From Symsagittifera roscoffensis (taxonomy: Eukaryota; Xenacoelomorpha; Acoela; Convolutidae), in assembly GCF_963678635.1 (NCBI RefSeq), contig NC_087062.1, forward strand, positions 57,177,970-57,241,969: a DNA stretch of 64,000 nt, written 5' to 3'. The notes under the pieces are model-generated. The model did not search any database, was not told where the DNA came from, and saw nothing but the letters and a program-made list of their open reading frames with translations. The position numbers and the translations under genes were made by a program. Shown in pieces: positions 11,427 to 24,599 of the stretch; the stretch's first letter is position 1, and the number at the start of each line of letters is the position of its first letter.

Positions 11427-12350
11427 CTAGGATAAAAAAGAAATCTGTTTTTCTCATTTTGGTGTCCCAGTTTTTTTAATTGAAAAAATTGACTGCCCGG
11501 ACACAAATCAAGCTTTTTGGATACGAGGAAGTTGCTCTGAAAAAGCTGAATTTTTCCCGCAAATTTTGCCCACTTTTTCACGGATAAAATTGAGCGCACA
11601 TTCCGTTTTTTCACGCATTTCACTATTTCTGCTTAACAAACACGTTCAACTCTCTCATTTTCAATCTATCTTGCATCTATTACGGACGGAGACCTCCGCT
11701 ATATAGTTGGATGGATCTCCAACAGTTTTTCTTAAACCACAGATGAATTTCCGTTATTCCGCTTTACACCTGGATGTAATTACGATCGTTATCTCTTACC
11801 CACAGACCGCTTACTACCCTATCACTTTAATCTGTTATACCTAAACTCACAAAAAATGACAGCAAACTCGTATCAACGCAAAGCCAACTATGTTACGCCT
11901 TCTTTTAAGTTGATATTAAAAAAGTGTTGGTTATAAAAATTCTTGCGATAATCGAAAAAAGTAAAAGAAAAGGATATACTTTTTGGCCAAAAACGTTTTA
12001 CCGAATTTAGTTTTTGTGTCTCAAAATTGCGTTAAAAAAATTGAAAAACTAATTATACTCAGTCATAATTAAAATTAGGCAGAAATAAACTATTGTACTT
12101 GGCCTAAATTAAGCATAAATATGAAAGCTCGCTCGCTTTACTCGTTCGAAATTTCAAACCGGTTTTTCTTGACACAGGAATTATTTGTACTGCCGTCCGA
12201 ATCATGACTGAAAGGGCTTCAGTATTATATATCACTCAATCCATTCCCTTGATTATTAGTGGTACCTGATTTTGAGTTAAAAACCAAAAAAAAACTGCAA
12301 CACGCGAGTTCAAAGTGCCTCCACATGTTTTAAATGGTCAGAACAAATAC

Positions 12351-12456
12351 CTTTCGTATACAGTCTCTTGATTAGAGCTTTCTATTTCATCTTTGTAGTC
12401 GCTCCACAAAGCCTTCTTGTCCTTAAACAAGTCGCTAGCGTTAATGGTCATGAAAA
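12351..12456 (-). CDS. Putative exon of a small unknown protein, unit 2
   Basis: Copy of the 11,078-11,183 segment in the second 1,273-bp unit, with the same possible acceptor, donor and reading frame (MTINASDLFK onwards). Nothing separates the two copies in coding terms. If the tandem pair is an assembly duplication, only one of them exists. Confidence 0.3.
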
Positions 12457-12586
12457 CTAAGGCAATGAGAAGAATGCTAAAGATAAGATTTGCGAATTTT
12501 TAACGCTTGGTCTCTTGGCTGAAATAGTTTTCGACTACTTCATAAAGTATATTTAATAAATGTATTAAAAAAACTTTTCCACGTAC

Positions 12587-12699
12587 CTTTTTAACAATTA
12601 TTTTGAGTTCGAGGTCTTCTTTGCAGTCTGATCCACATTCGCTGTTGGGTTGGGGAGCCAATGAAATTCCCAGTCTTCCATTTGCTGCCTTCTCGTCAT
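12587..12699 (-). CDS. Putative exon of a small unknown protein, unit 2 (DEKAANGRLG exon)
   Basis: Copy of the 11,314-11,426 exon in the second tandem unit, with identical splice signals and identical peptide. Function is unknown. It would be the paralogous gene copy if the duplication is real. Confidence 0.4.
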
Positions 12700-13280
12700 C
12701 TAGGATAAAAAAGAAATCTGTTTTTCTCATTTTGGTGTCCCAGTTTTTTTAATTGAAAAAATTGACTGCCCGGACACAAATCAAGCTTTTTGGATACGAG
12801 GAAGTTGCTCTGAAAAAGCTGAATTTTTCCCGCAAATTTTGCCCACTTTTTCACGGATAAAATTGAGCGCACATTCCGTTTTTTCACGCATTTCACTATT
12901 TCTGCTTAACAAACACGTTCAACTCTCTCATTTTCAATCTATCTTGCATCTATTACGGACGGAGACCTCCGCTATATAGTTGGATGGATCTCCAACAGTT
13001 TTTCTTAAACCACAGATGAATTTCCGTTATTCCGCTTTACACCTGGATGTAATTACGATCGTTATCTCTTACCCACAGACCGCTTACTACCCTATCACTT
13101 TAATCTGTTATACCTAAACTCACAAAAAATGACAGCAAACTCGTATCAACGCAAAGCCAACTATGTTACGCCTTCTTTTAAGTTGATATTAAAAAAGTGT
13201 TGGTTATAAAAATTCTTGCGATAATCGAAAAAAGTAAAAGAAAAGGATATACTTTTTGGCCAAAAACGTTTTACCGAATT

Positions 13281-14849
13281 TAGATTAAGTATTTACTTTT
13301 CGCAATAAAGTAACGATTTTTAATAAAAGTGGAGGAAAGCAACCGGTCAGAGAGTTTCCGTTCTGTTTTAACTATTTCTGTAGAACGTCTCCCAAAACCG
13401 ACAGTGTTTTGAAAATTTTACTAAATCAATGAGACTTGTGAATTAGCTAGATACTGTAAATTACAAATGTGAAAACTTGAAAATGTTCCGGTGAATGTTA
13501 CCACAAGTGAAATACTTGAGTTTTCTTTCAGAGCCAGTTCATTTCTTAACCGAGAGTTAGTTCACACTTTTTTTGCTTTTTGCTGTTACTGCAACAAATT
13601 TTTCTAAAAACGTGAATTTCAATAGTTTTTTTTGTACAAACTTGATAGCTTTTAAATAACTAACTATTTGGTTAACTAAAAAAGATTTTCCTTAACTTAA
13701 ATCCGCGGACTGTTTTTTAATAAGCTCAACAAATAACTTGTTTTGATTCAGTTTGGAATGATTAAGTCAGCCGCCTGAGCTTCAATTGAAAAAAAATATA
13801 TTTTTTTCTCTAAGAAAAGTTTGATTTTTTAATTAACAATTTTTGACAGAACCTTTTTTTATCCTTCGAAAAGTTTTGTTCTTCTGAGCTGCATTTTAAA
13901 AAAGAAAATTCACTTATAATCATTTTTTTGTGAAGTTGTGGGGGTTAGGAGATTGGCAATTTGGCCCAATCAACGCGCGATATATATTTCGTGCTAGTAA
14001 CGTTTAAGTGGAGATTTAACCCGTCTTAGAAATTGTTCCAAATTGCATTGAGGCATTAAAATTTTGCTTCATGCGAAATATGTCATTTTGTTGTTTCCAT
14101 AGCGTGTGGGGGATGGGATGATTTTCAAAAACTTTTTTGCTCTCTTGTTTCCCGACTTTTGATGAATATTTTTTTTTGGGATTTTTTGAAAATATCGTCC
14201 TTTTTTTAACAGCCAACTTTACTTCATAGACCTTAAGATATGGTCGGAACTTTCAGGGCTTCGCACTATTACAAACAGTCTTGTTTAGCGTTAGTTCTTC
14301 CAAACTGATCAGATTGGCAATATTTAAACTTCATGTACTTTACAAAAAAAAGTCGAATTGTCAATCAATAGTTGAGGTAAGGTTATCAATAGCTGTCACA
14401 TGCGATAGAAAAAAATTCAAAAAAATCTGGACTCGATTTACTCAATTTACAAAATTCAATAAAATCTGTTTCTTACTGGAATTCAATAAAATGTAATTTG
14501 TCAGGATATACAACAAATAAACGAGCACAAATCTTCTATCTACAAAAACGGCAAAAAACGATGAAACGATCAAAGAAAACACATGGAAATCGTGTGCCTG
14601 CAAAAAAATTAAATCATGCAAAAAAGATTATCGAGACAAATGAAAATTAATTGAAAAGGGACAAAAAACAATATCGTTTTTGCCATGGATGATTTCCAGT
14701 AGAACTATTAATGGGATGAATATGTTCTGAAATTGGACGAGGAAACGGAAATTTTGATTCCTTTCTCAAGTACATTTTCTAAAAATTTGCTCGAGTTTTT
14801 ATGCTGTTCGAATTTTTATCGATGCCTTTTTGTGACACCGAACTTGTTA
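13281..14849. other. Intergenic AT-rich stretch downstream of the vWA gene
   Basis: Very AT-rich sequence with short open stretches only. It lies between the tandem units and the stop codon of the minus-strand vWA gene, so it includes that gene's 3' untranslated region and downstream flank. I see no clear RNA gene, repeat array or mobile element in it. Confidence 0.5.
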
Positions 14850-15341
14850 TCAAAAAGCTTTCACTTGAGCAATCCATTTTTGACCCCTTGATTGAAGATT
14901 ACCATTAAGTTTTATCAGAACTGGTTCAGTTCTATTCTTCCTTGCACGCTCCTTGAACTCGTAATCAACTTCACTAGGAAACATCTGATTGAAAGATGCA
15001 TACACAATGATGTCCATTTTCTCACTATTGACCTTCAAATTTACAATTGTGTCATTGAAATAGTTCATCTGAAACGTCCTCGTTTGACCTGGCTTGACCG
15101 CTTGCATTTTGACCTTCTTCGCTGCTTGGCCTTCCAAGCTTTCTAGTGTCACGATTTTCTCAGAATCAACTACTACTTCTGAAGTTATTTTACACGTGTC
15201 GAACAAGATTTCGTAAACGTCGCTTTCAAAATCTGTCACACTGTTGTATGTCTTGACGTATTCAGGTTTTGTGGCAACTGTTTTCAGTATCTCAAGATTG
15301 GCGCCGTTGTCCATCCCAATCGCATAAACATTCACGGGCAG
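14850..15341 (-). CDS. Secreted vWA-domain protein, last coding exon
   Basis: On the minus strand the exon begins right after the acceptor TTTGTTTCAG and runs to a stop (QVKAF then TGA). It starts LPVNVYAIGM, the fifth strand of a von Willebrand factor A fold, and continues through the last helix (FESDVYEILFDTC) to close the domain. About 110 further residues follow, with the pattern PGQTRTFQMNY and MDIIVYASF, which resembles the beta-sandwich modules found after A domains in some invertebrate secreted proteins. Two N-glycosylation sites (NDT, NRT) fit an extracellular protein. The phase (0) matches the donor at 33,130. The 17.8-kb intron between them is the odd feature. Confidence 0.8.
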   Translation of the reverse strand: MPVNVYAIGMDNGANLEILKTVATKPEYVKTYNSVTDFESDVYEILFDTCKITSEVVVDSEKIVTLESLEGQAAKKVKMQAVKPGQTRTFQMNYFNDTIVNLKVNSEKMDIIVYASFNQMFPSEVDYEFKERARKNRTEPVLIKLNGNLQSRGQKWIAQVKAF

Positions 15342-15850
15342 CTGAAACAAATTAACGAGTTTTTAGTTGTCCAAACAAGGTGCCACAAACAAAAACCAGA
15401 TGCATTTTCTAAATATTGAGGCGTTTTTAGTCGCTATTAAAATAAAAAATTGTTAAGATTTGGTTTGCATTTTCGCGAGCACAATTTAATTGAAATTTAA
15501 AAATTTCTCAAGATCAAAATACATACGCATTTCTAGAGGTCGAGTTAACGCCGTTCACAACCATTTCTTTGAAAACACAAATTTAAATTTCAAAATAATT
15601 TAGAGAAAATATCAACGCATTAAAAAGCGTTTTCGAAACTAATTTGAGATCGTAGTTTGCTTTCCATTTAGCAAATTTAATTGAAAGTATTTGGGCTGCT
15701 TTTTGGAGAGCTCCCAACTATCTTTTCAACAATAATTATGAACGCATCATAGCAAGAGTATTTTTTATAGAAGTGGAAAACTTAATGAAATTGATTTGAT
15801 TGAGTTTTTCTGCACGTTTTCTGATCAACTTAGCAACCTGAGTTTTCGTC
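15342..15850 (-). other. vWA gene intron, 3' end before the Gypsy insertion
   Basis: AT-rich intron sequence between the acceptor at 15,342 and the left LTR of the Gypsy element. No gene is recognised. Confidence 0.6.
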
Positions 15851-16222
15851 TGGGGTAGCCCACTCATAGAGTATTTTCAGATAAGGTACTCCGACTGTTC
15901 GTCATCTTATTTTCGGCCGGATAGATTCGTGCAACTTCTTAGTCTAATACCGATCTTAATCTTACTCTTATATCTCCTAGTCTAAATAGATCTAGTGTAC
16001 ACTGGTAATTGCACGGTTATATATCTCTTCTAGAGAAGAGCAACTGTCTACTTAATGATATTTATTCTGTTCTGTTGGTGAAACTACAAAAAGTTTCAGC
16101 TTCACAAATTATTGTAAGTGTTAGTTATGGATCATGATTGGTTAGTTAGAAATATTTGGTTAGTTAGAGATAGTTTTATCAATAATATAATTGGATATAA
16201 ATACTAGTTTTAAGCTGGTTCC
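15851..16222 (-). repeat. LTR (3' LTR of the intronic Gypsy element)
   Basis: About 370 bp that matches 31,607-31,970 in the same orientation. Shared blocks are CACTCATAGAGTA, TTTCAGATAA, CTTCTTAG.CTAATAC, GATCTAGTGTA, CTAGAGAAGAGCAACTGTCT, TTTATTCTGTTCTGTTG, GATAGTTTTATCAATAA and TTGGATATAAATACTAGTTT. The two copies differ at roughly one position in five plus small gaps, which dates the insertion as old. The termini are uncertain by about 10 bases and I could not define a target duplication. Confidence 0.8.
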
Positions 16223-17999
16223 CCCCATCCGGGATTTAGAGAGTTTTTAAGTTTAACGTTTTTTGTTGTGAAGGATGGATGGAGAAATTTTTTGATTATT
16301 AGAGTAGATTCTTTTGAAGCAGTGGCTGCGTTAAGGAAGAGAAACAAACAGTTGCTCGTGTTGTAGAGAAGCTGTCTTCATGGAGAAACGGGGTCCAGTT
16401 GCTCGTTTTCAAATGTGGGTCTCGTATAACTGAATCGTGTTGAGTGATCGTGTCAAGATTTTAGATTTGTGCAATGATGTGTTGATTTTGTTAAGCTAGA
16501 GCGAGACTACGTGCAAGATGGAGTTTGACTTCTCTGTGTGAAGCGCCAAGCGACTAGGATTCTTATGTGAGTTCAACACCGATTTGGCCATTGTTGTTTT
16601 TCAATGGGTACCTTTGCTGGGATGTTGGGTCCATACTTTAAATCCTGTGAAGGCTGTGACCACGTCAACAAACCATTAGATTTGCCATTCCAGAGTCGGA
16701 AAGTCATAGTTTTCATCTCCTTTTGCTGCTTGTTTTTTTTTTCTAGGAAATCTTTTACAATTGCATATTTAAATCTGCATCTTGTTAGTGAGATCAGTTT
16801 TAGCTACGATTTTTATTAGTTGTTTTCGCAAAAGCATTTTATTTAGTTTCGGTTATTTTAAAGAGTCGCTCACCCTAGAGGTACTTTCGTCACAAAAAGA
16901 GTGAGTGTCGTAAGCGTGCAATAGCGCGGATGCTGAGGCCGGCTACAAAGCATGCTCAAGACATCCTTCACTGGTGGGTTAGGCCAATGGCGGGAGGATA
17001 ATTTTACCCTCTCTTTGAGCAGAGTCTCTTTTTGTATTCAATTATTTGTTCTTGTTTCATGTGTTTTTCTCTTTTTGTCTTTGGTTGTGTCCTTTTATCA
17101 AAAACAGATTGTTGTGTTTTTGGTTTTTCTTTTGATATTTTGGTGTTTCAAGTGTTTTCAATAAAAATTGAAAGTTGTTTCCAAAAGAATTGTTCATTCA
17201 GTTTTAATCTGGGTTTAGTCTGGTTTGTGTACCGTGAGATTTTCTCATAGATGCAGTTCGTTTATAGCATTAAAAAGCTGCGTTGGTTTGTTTAAGCTGA
17301 TTTATAATTCTTTCCAACCGGATAAAGGGAAAGTTTTGAAACGCGTGAAAGCAAGTCAAAGTTGTTATCAGTTAATTTCTGAAAAATGAAGTTTTTTTAT
17401 AAAACAATTTTACGTGGGCGAACTATTCGATTTCAGAGGAAAAAGTGCGTGAATTGCGGGCAAGTGATTTGAGAAAATTTAGACTTTATAGAGAAAAGCA
17501 CCCCCCATACCAAGATTAGTAAACGCCAGTTTTTTGTGCATAATTTGCTACTTTATAAGTGAATTTTACAATATAATTATAAATTTATTGCGTTTGTATT
17601 AAATTTACTTCTCTATGATAATTTTTGATACATAGTTAGATTTTATTTCATTCTTTCATTTTTTTAAATTCTTTTCTTTTAATTTATTCTTTTAGATGAG
17701 TGCCTGGTGAAGTCTAAAAAGAAATGGTGAAACACGCGTATAAAAATGGTGAATGGTTTATCTATTTGTGTTAGTGATAAAAATAATTTTACTTACGAGG
17801 ACTCGGGGTTGGGGCAAAATCGTTGTGGGAAGTTAATTCTTATAGTTTTGGATGTAACTAAAAGCATGACAAGCATGCATATTGCATTCTTAGTGCAAAG
17901 CAGTGACCAAAGAAGTTCAAGCCTTCTGATGACGTTTACTTCTCCGGCAATGAATGAAAATTCGTGGTTTGAAATTTGTATTAGATTGTGAGGTTTGTT
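16223..17999. other. Internal Gypsy-adjacent sequence, unassigned
   Basis: Between the left LTR and the unidentified minus-strand frames. It includes T-rich stretches that give short hydrophobic peptides on the plus strand (16,604-17,250), which look like composition effects and not membrane proteins. By position it should be the 3' untranslated part of the Gypsy element or sequence inserted in it. Confidence 0.4.
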
Positions 18000-20900
18000 G
18001 TTAATTTTAATGTTCTGTATGTTTTCTAATAGGGCTACTTCGATGGGTGTTTGTAATCGTGCGGGAAGATGATGGGACGGACGGCTTCTAGTGGGAAGTT
18101 GTTAGTTGAGGGGTAAAAGATATACATCTGACGGACAGGATCATAGTTACGGAGGATGGCGTGTAAGTTAGTCGATTTAAAGCAGTGTATAAAATTAAGA
18201 AGTAGGGGGTTGTGTATTTCGAGTTATTGAACATGAAGCGATGGTGTGGATTACGTGATGGTGAACTGTTTATATAGTGCAGTTGGATGAAATTATAATA
18301 AGTATAAGTGTGAGTTGATTTTGTTTTCAACATCATTTCATACGAGCAGTGAAAATCTCATTCCTTTGAAATGAGAAAATTAAATGTTGGTGCAAACTGA
18401 TTGAATTTGTTGAAAAAGGTTCATAACTTTAAGTGTTTGTTAATGCTTGATCGATGACATGATCGATTTTTTTTATTTGTGCTGTCAACATGAAAGTTTT
18501 AATCTGATTTACGAAGGAATTTTCAGTTAGTTGTGTGTTGATGTTAAGATTATTGTCGTATGATGAATTTTCCATTCATCCAGTGACAGTGTGCTCATAA
18601 TGATTAATGGATAATCGATTAGCTTTTTGTGCAATCTGTTTATTGTTTGGTTAAAGCCTATGGTGGTGAATTGACGTTCGTGAAGCGCAGTAGTTATTTT
18701 GTGAATGATAGAGTCACAAAGTTCGTTGTCATCGGGGTTGTTTTTAAGGGCCTTTTCAGTGGGTTAGAAAAGTTTTTGTAAGAAATACCGAATATAGTGA
18801 GCGTAGGGAATTATCATCTTCATTTTGTTTGCGTTGGACTGTGTTTTCTGCTTTATAATAGGTGTAGCGACGGAAGAATCGACGATTATTTTTTAGAAAG
18901 TTAGGTGTAATAGTCTGATATGGGTTCTGGGAACAAAATCGAGAGGATGATGGACGGCTTATTAGGAATTGTGGTGTGGTGATAGGATGTTTTCGTTTCA
19001 TAAAAACTCTGTTTGGACAGAAAGGATAGTGGATTCGGAGGTTGAGGCTGAGTGTATTAATTGATGAATAGTTAATGGCTTATTTGTCTTATGAATATAT
19101 TGCTGGTGAGTTATAAATTTATCTAAAACGTGCTTTTGTCGGTCGTCTGTGATAGGGCTAGGTTCATCGGGTTCATTACTTGGTAGAGGGGAAAGATTAG
19201 AGGTAGCGTCATTGTGCGAAGAAGGAGAAAGAGAAGCTTCAACAGGGGTAGCAAAAGTTATGGATTGAAAAGTTATTGGGATAAATTAGAGGCACTGAGT
19301 TCAGAGTCCAGGAATTCATCGGGAGTTTCAACTTAGGAGTTTTTAAAATTGGAGATTGTATTAAAAACAGTGTGATTTGAGCCCTCTGAGTTCATGCGTG
19401 GTGAGTTAGGAGAAAAACTGAGTAGCGGCAAACGTTGAGGTCTGAAATTGCAATGAGGGAATCACAGCAGTGGAGTTTAGATGAATAGGAAAAGGAACGG
19501 CCGTGGGATCCAACTTGTCGGCTCATTGGGTGCTAAAAAGATGATTGTTGTCAGAACAAAAACTTAATATGTGCGGTGTGCTACAATTTGTTCATTTGTG
19601 TCGTCAATAGTTGGTTGTTGGAGTGCTATATGAGATATTGGGCTACATTGCATGTTGTTAGTATGTAGTATCCGTTGGGTGGTCGAAAATGTATTGCAAT
19701 AACTTTGTGGGACTAATGATAGAGGGTGGTAATTGTGTAATTTGTGTAAATTGTAAATGTGATGGTGCTGTAGATGTCGTGTTTGTATTGTCTTGTGGAG
19801 CATCATATGTGTTTGTTATTGTAAGTTTTTTTTATTTGATTCGCTAATTTGTGCGTGAAGGAGGACTTTTTAAAAGAGATGGAAGATTTTTTAAAAAAAA
19901 TCCTGCGAATAAAATGCTTGCTATGCTTGCTTGTCTATTGACTTGTGTATGTGTTTTGCATGTATTATAGATTGCTTTTAAAAGTGAAAAGAGACATCCT
20001 ACAAAAATAAACATTTTATAGTCAATTTAATTAGTCAATATAATATAGTCAATTTTTCTAAGATATAGTATAGCCATACTAAAAATGCTAGGAGTTAGTT
20101 TTTGATGTGTAAGAAACCAAAAGTATTGACTGGTGAAACATCTTGTGGAAGATATTGTTTTCCGTTCAGATATATATGATCTTTAATGTCTTTAAAATAT
20201 CCACTGTAGTCTTGTCGGTAGATGTCGGACAAATCTGCTGTTTCAGCGAGTTTTCGTAAATTTTGATCGATTGATAGTCTTTAGATTGTATCCTTTTAGT
20301 GAGAAGTTCTTGAATTGTTGAGTTCTAATGTTATGTTGTATATCTGATTTTGAGAAAATGCCCATTGATTGTAAATCTATATTTGGGTTACGAGCAGTTG
20401 CGCGTATACTTTCTGGTGATAATTTCTTGAAAAGTGGCATTAAAGTAGGATATGGAGATAGAAGATAGTATTTATCTTCGCTTGATTTAAACTGTACTAC
20501 ACTGCGGCTATTTTGTCATCCAAACTGGACAGCTATGTCCCAAAAATTTGTTCGGCGTGATAGGTTATCTACAAAGTGTACTTCGTTTTTTAAAAAAACA
20601 TAGAGTTTCGTTGATAGTATATTTTATCTTTAAAAACATAGGGTGGTGAAACTTTTTAGTGCATATGTAATACCAAAGAAAGTTTCCTTTATAGTTATTG
20701 AAATTAGAGCGGTTGCCTGATAATAAATATCCTGCGTAGGGTTTTTTCAGTAATGCTAAAGCGAGCGATTGAAGTAATTGTGTTCTTCAGATTTCACATT
20801 AATGATTGAGTGTTTCTAATTCGGAAAGTGACATTTTTTGAAAACTTCTCTTTTTTGTGTAATCAGTTTTCATATCGAGGTGAATATCATAGTGAATTGC

Positions 20901-23400
20901 GCCAAAGTAGGTGTATTTGTTAGGAAAAATCTTGTAATCTTGTACTATCTCTGTTTTCTGGACGAACATTTCCTCCAGTGTTGCCGTTATTTTTTATCGT
21001 ATTTATATAAAAGTTCTATTGTGATAAAAAATTTTACCGCGATTTAAGATTTTTTGTCTTCTTTTTTTCTATTTGGGTCTTCAATGTTGAAAATCATTTT
21101 GGCTGTTCGGGGGAAAGTGTTTTAATTATTTATGGGTTCAAGATATACTAAAAGAGAATGGGTTTTTATAGAAAAAACTGTAAAAAGATACACGTGAACA
21201 GTAGTCCTGAAAATGGATTATAAAATGTTATATAACTTATGGTCTATTTTGTATATCTGGAATAGTTTTTTTATGTTACTTTCGTTAAAAGGTTTATGTT
21301 TGAAACTATTTTTGTTTCCAATTGAAACTTCATTAATAATAAAAACCCTTCTCCCCGAACAGGACCGCAAGATCTCTTTGTCACATAATATGATTGTGAA
21401 GAACAACAAAAAAAAACTAAATAAATGCGCAATTCAACAAGTCACACAATGTGAATCTGAACCACAAGACATTGAATCAACAACCATTGTAGCTACACTT
21501 TACTCCAACGCCCGATCTACAACTTTAAAAAGCTATAACTTAGAAAAAATACATAATTCACACCCTGTTAAAGTTTCAGCTCGGGCTTGTAGTAAAGTGT
21601 AGCTACAACGGTTGTTGATTCAATGTCTTGTGGTTCAGATTCACATTGTGTGACTTGGTTAATTGCGTATTTGTGTTGTGTTTTTTGTTGATCTTCAGAA
21701 TCATATGTTGGGACAATGAAATCTTGCGGTCCTGTTCGGGAAGAAGGGTTTTTATTATTTATGGGTTCAAGATATACTAAAAGAGAAACGGTTTTTATAG
21801 GAAAAAAACTGTTAAAAGATACACTTGAACTATCGTATTTATATAATAGTTCCATTGTGATAAATGGAGGGGGCAGGGTTTTAGCGGTGATGTTTGGTGG
21901 GGACAATGGTAAGAATGTGGTTCTAAATTATTCAAATTTAGGAATTAAGTTTTTTTTGTGAGAGTATTTAGATTTTATGTTCCTGAATGTCCTTGTGAAA
22001 ATTGTGTCTGTTTTGTAGTCTGTTGAGTGCCCAATTCTGGAGTCGAATGGTATCGAGGCGTTGGCCAAAAAGAGGAGGATGTGCTACAAAAGAGTTCCAA
22101 TCTAGTCGTAAAGGTGTACTTGTACCTTGTAGTTCATGGTATCTGGCGTCTAGATGACTTGGAAAAATTGTGGGGAATATAGTTGAAGGAAATTGACCTG
22201 TGACCGAAGTAGTTGATGGAAGGTATAAGGTTTCTGGTATTGATAAGAGCTATCTGAAGAAATTTTTATTGGATCAATTACAAGGTAGAGTTCGACTTGG
22301 GAAAATGTTTGGGTCATCGAATGTGGAAGTCTTTGTGATGAAGTGAGGGTGCAAAAGGATTTTCACGAATTTGTTCAGAAGTGGGCGTTGAACCTAAAAA
22401 GTTTTATGGAATAATTGGGGTACTTTGTTGGGAAATGATTCGAGGTGGTTGAGGGGTGCTTTGTTTTGTATTATGGGAAAGATCTACGGGGGTCGGTAAT
22501 GGAAAGCAGGGAATTTTAAATTGAATTCTTGCTGCTGTTAGATTTCTATTCCCTCGAAGGTGAATAATTTGTCTGTTTATTGTAGTTGTCAAATTTTGGT
22601 TTTGGCTCAAGTGTTTTGTTTTGTTAAGGTTGTGTTGTAGTGAGGTGTCGATATTTTAGGTGGATTTGTATTGTGGTTCACTTAGGGGTGCTTGATGAAT
22701 GGCTGGTTTCAATATTTCGGATAATGATGCGTATCTTTTTTCAAAATTGTAAGGGTTTTCTACAATTTAGATCAAGAAGCTGATTGTGATTGATTTGTTT
22801 GACTAGATAAAGCAGTTGTTGGGGGTCTTGGGTGGGTTGATTGGTGGGGAATCCTTGATAGGGCATGGATTAGCAATTTTGTGCTTTCAATAGTCATTTT
22901 TATAGTCAAATTTATAGAAGCTAGGAAGGTGAGAAAAATTACGGAAAAACAACGTTTTTTCTACTTAGTAATCTTCGTGTCATTTATTGAGTTTTGTACC
23001 TGATTAGGTTGTCAATGGTTTTGGGGAGATAAATTTTAAAGAGAGAACATTATAAGTTGCTTACTAAAGATCAGAAAAAGGAGGGTTACGAGTTCTAAAA
23101 AACCTGTTGTGAAATAAAAACGAAGTTGAAGAAAGGTTGAAAAGTTTGAAAGAAAAGTTGAAACGAATAATATTACTTCTTGAACTGAGTTGGAAAGAAG
23201 TATTTGAAAAGTTATTTGCTTTGTCGGTTTTTTTCGAGTTGAAATTATGTGGGATGATTTTTTTTTTGATATTTGACAAGTGGAATGGATATGAAGAGAT
23301 TTTGGTGAAAAGAAATCTAGGTGCTTAGGTGTTAACTTTCTGATTCTTGCTAGTATTTGTGAGATGATTAGGAGTTTTTGGGAATAAGAATGATTTTAGG
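18000..23400 (-). mobile_element. Unidentified 3' region of the intronic Gypsy element
   Basis: The plus strand is rich in T and G, so the minus strand yields peptides rich in S, T, N, P, H and Q with short open frames (18,088-18,336; 19,564-19,806; 21,568-21,906; 22,404-22,610). This lies downstream of pol, where an integrase end and an optional env or extra frame would be. I see no integrase HHCC or DDE pattern and no envelope signature, so no part is assigned. It is heavily decayed. A related short fragment lies at 38,040-38,310. Confidence 0.4.
21334..21760. repeat. Inverted repeat, arms ~180 bp (21,334-21,515 and 21,578-21,760)
   Basis: The left arm reads AAAACCCTTCTCCCCGAACA, then AGGACCGCAAGATCT and onwards to TAGCTACACTTTACT. 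The right arm is its reverse complement (AGTAAAGTGTAGCTAC to TGTTCGGGAAGAAGGGTTTT) with a few differences. About 60 bp separate them. A short direct repeat (TTATGGGTTCAAGATATACT) occurs at about 21,130 and 21,760. The structure lies in the unidentified part of the Gypsy element and would form a long hairpin in RNA. Confidence 0.85.
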
Positions 23401-24599
23401 CTATGTGATCGGGTTGAATTTTGTTTATAGGCTTATCTAATACTCAATTTTTGGTTAAGTGGGGGGTATAAATTGAGAAAATTTTTTTGATTTTTGTATT
23501 GATTGATAGGGAAGGGTTGTAACTTTTATATGATACTTGTTTAAGTTGTCAAAGAGGAGAGTAGTACTAATTTTTGACCTGAAGGTCTTTAAGTTAGAGT
23601 TACAGATCTAGTTTAAAGGAGAGATAGATCGGCTAATAATAGGGGTGGTGTTTGAATCAAAAAGGAGATGATATGAAGTGCTTTCATTGGTCAGTTTTCA
23701 ACTGGTTATTTCTTAGAAAGAAAATGAATGATTGTTTTAGGAGATTTCGTTATGTTTTTACCAAAACGTCATTGAAGATGTTAATTAATCAGAAAGTTTT
23801 AGCAATTCTACTTTCTTGAATTTTATAGAATGTGGTATAAAAGTTTTGCAGTCTTTTCTTGAAAGATTTTTAAGGAAAGATGATTGGCTTTGTTGTGAAT
23901 TTTCTTTGATTTCGGGTTTTAGAGTGGTTTGTTAGAATAATTTGTAGGGGGATATAGGGCCTCTTGTATCCAATGAGATTCGATGAATGGAAAATAAACT
24001 TTGTTTTTTGAAGTTTTTTTTTCTGCTATTTGCTTTTGGTGTGGAAAAGGTTTATTTATTTGACAGGTAAGACAGGCATTGCAAAATACTTGTATTCAAA
24101 ATGGTGCTTGAAATTAAGAGTCCTTTTGTAATCGAAGAAAGTTAAATGTGAAATTCGATGGAAACTGGGCTTAGTGGTAGACAGCATCATTTTGACTTCA
24201 AGTAATGGTATTCTATGATGTCAGTGTTTTCGTATATGGTCTAATGTTAAATTTCCGGAAATATCGGAGTAAAGTTCTATTTCCTAATATTGTGATTTCG
24301 GCTTTAATTGGTTTTGTTTTATTTTAAGATCCAAGACTTCAGTTGTCGCATAACAGGGTCAAGATGCTAGTACTTTTGTAATAACTGAAGTGTCTTTGTT
24401 CCCGTGCTGGGGAGACAGTTATTTTAATTTTAATTTTTTGATAGAGGTACATTATCCAAAGGGTCTTGTTGTAAATCGAATGTTTTACTGATTGAATTTT
24501 TTTGAGTTGAAATGAGAGCATCTGACAAATGTATTTTTTCCGTTAGTCTTCTTTTATTAATGGGAGTGATTTATTTTGTAGTGGTTCTTGTTGATATCT

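Larger units (their letters stand above)
10735..13280. repeat. Near-identical 1,273-bp tandem pair (10,735-12,007 and 12,008-13,280)
   Basis: The sequence beginning AGTTTTTGTGTCTCAAAATT at 10,735 repeats at 12,008 and runs in register to 13,280, with almost no differences (one is CAGCATTATAT versus CAGTATTATAT). Each unit includes the same minus-strand exon-like segments. This is either a very recent segmental duplication of a small gene or an unresolved assembly duplication. Confidence 0.93.

Noticed and set aside
16604-17250. Plus-strand frames with several hydrophobic stretches that look like membrane proteins
   Set aside because: The T-rich composition alone gives Phe, Leu and Val runs. 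No start context, family match or splice signals, and the position is inside the Gypsy element.
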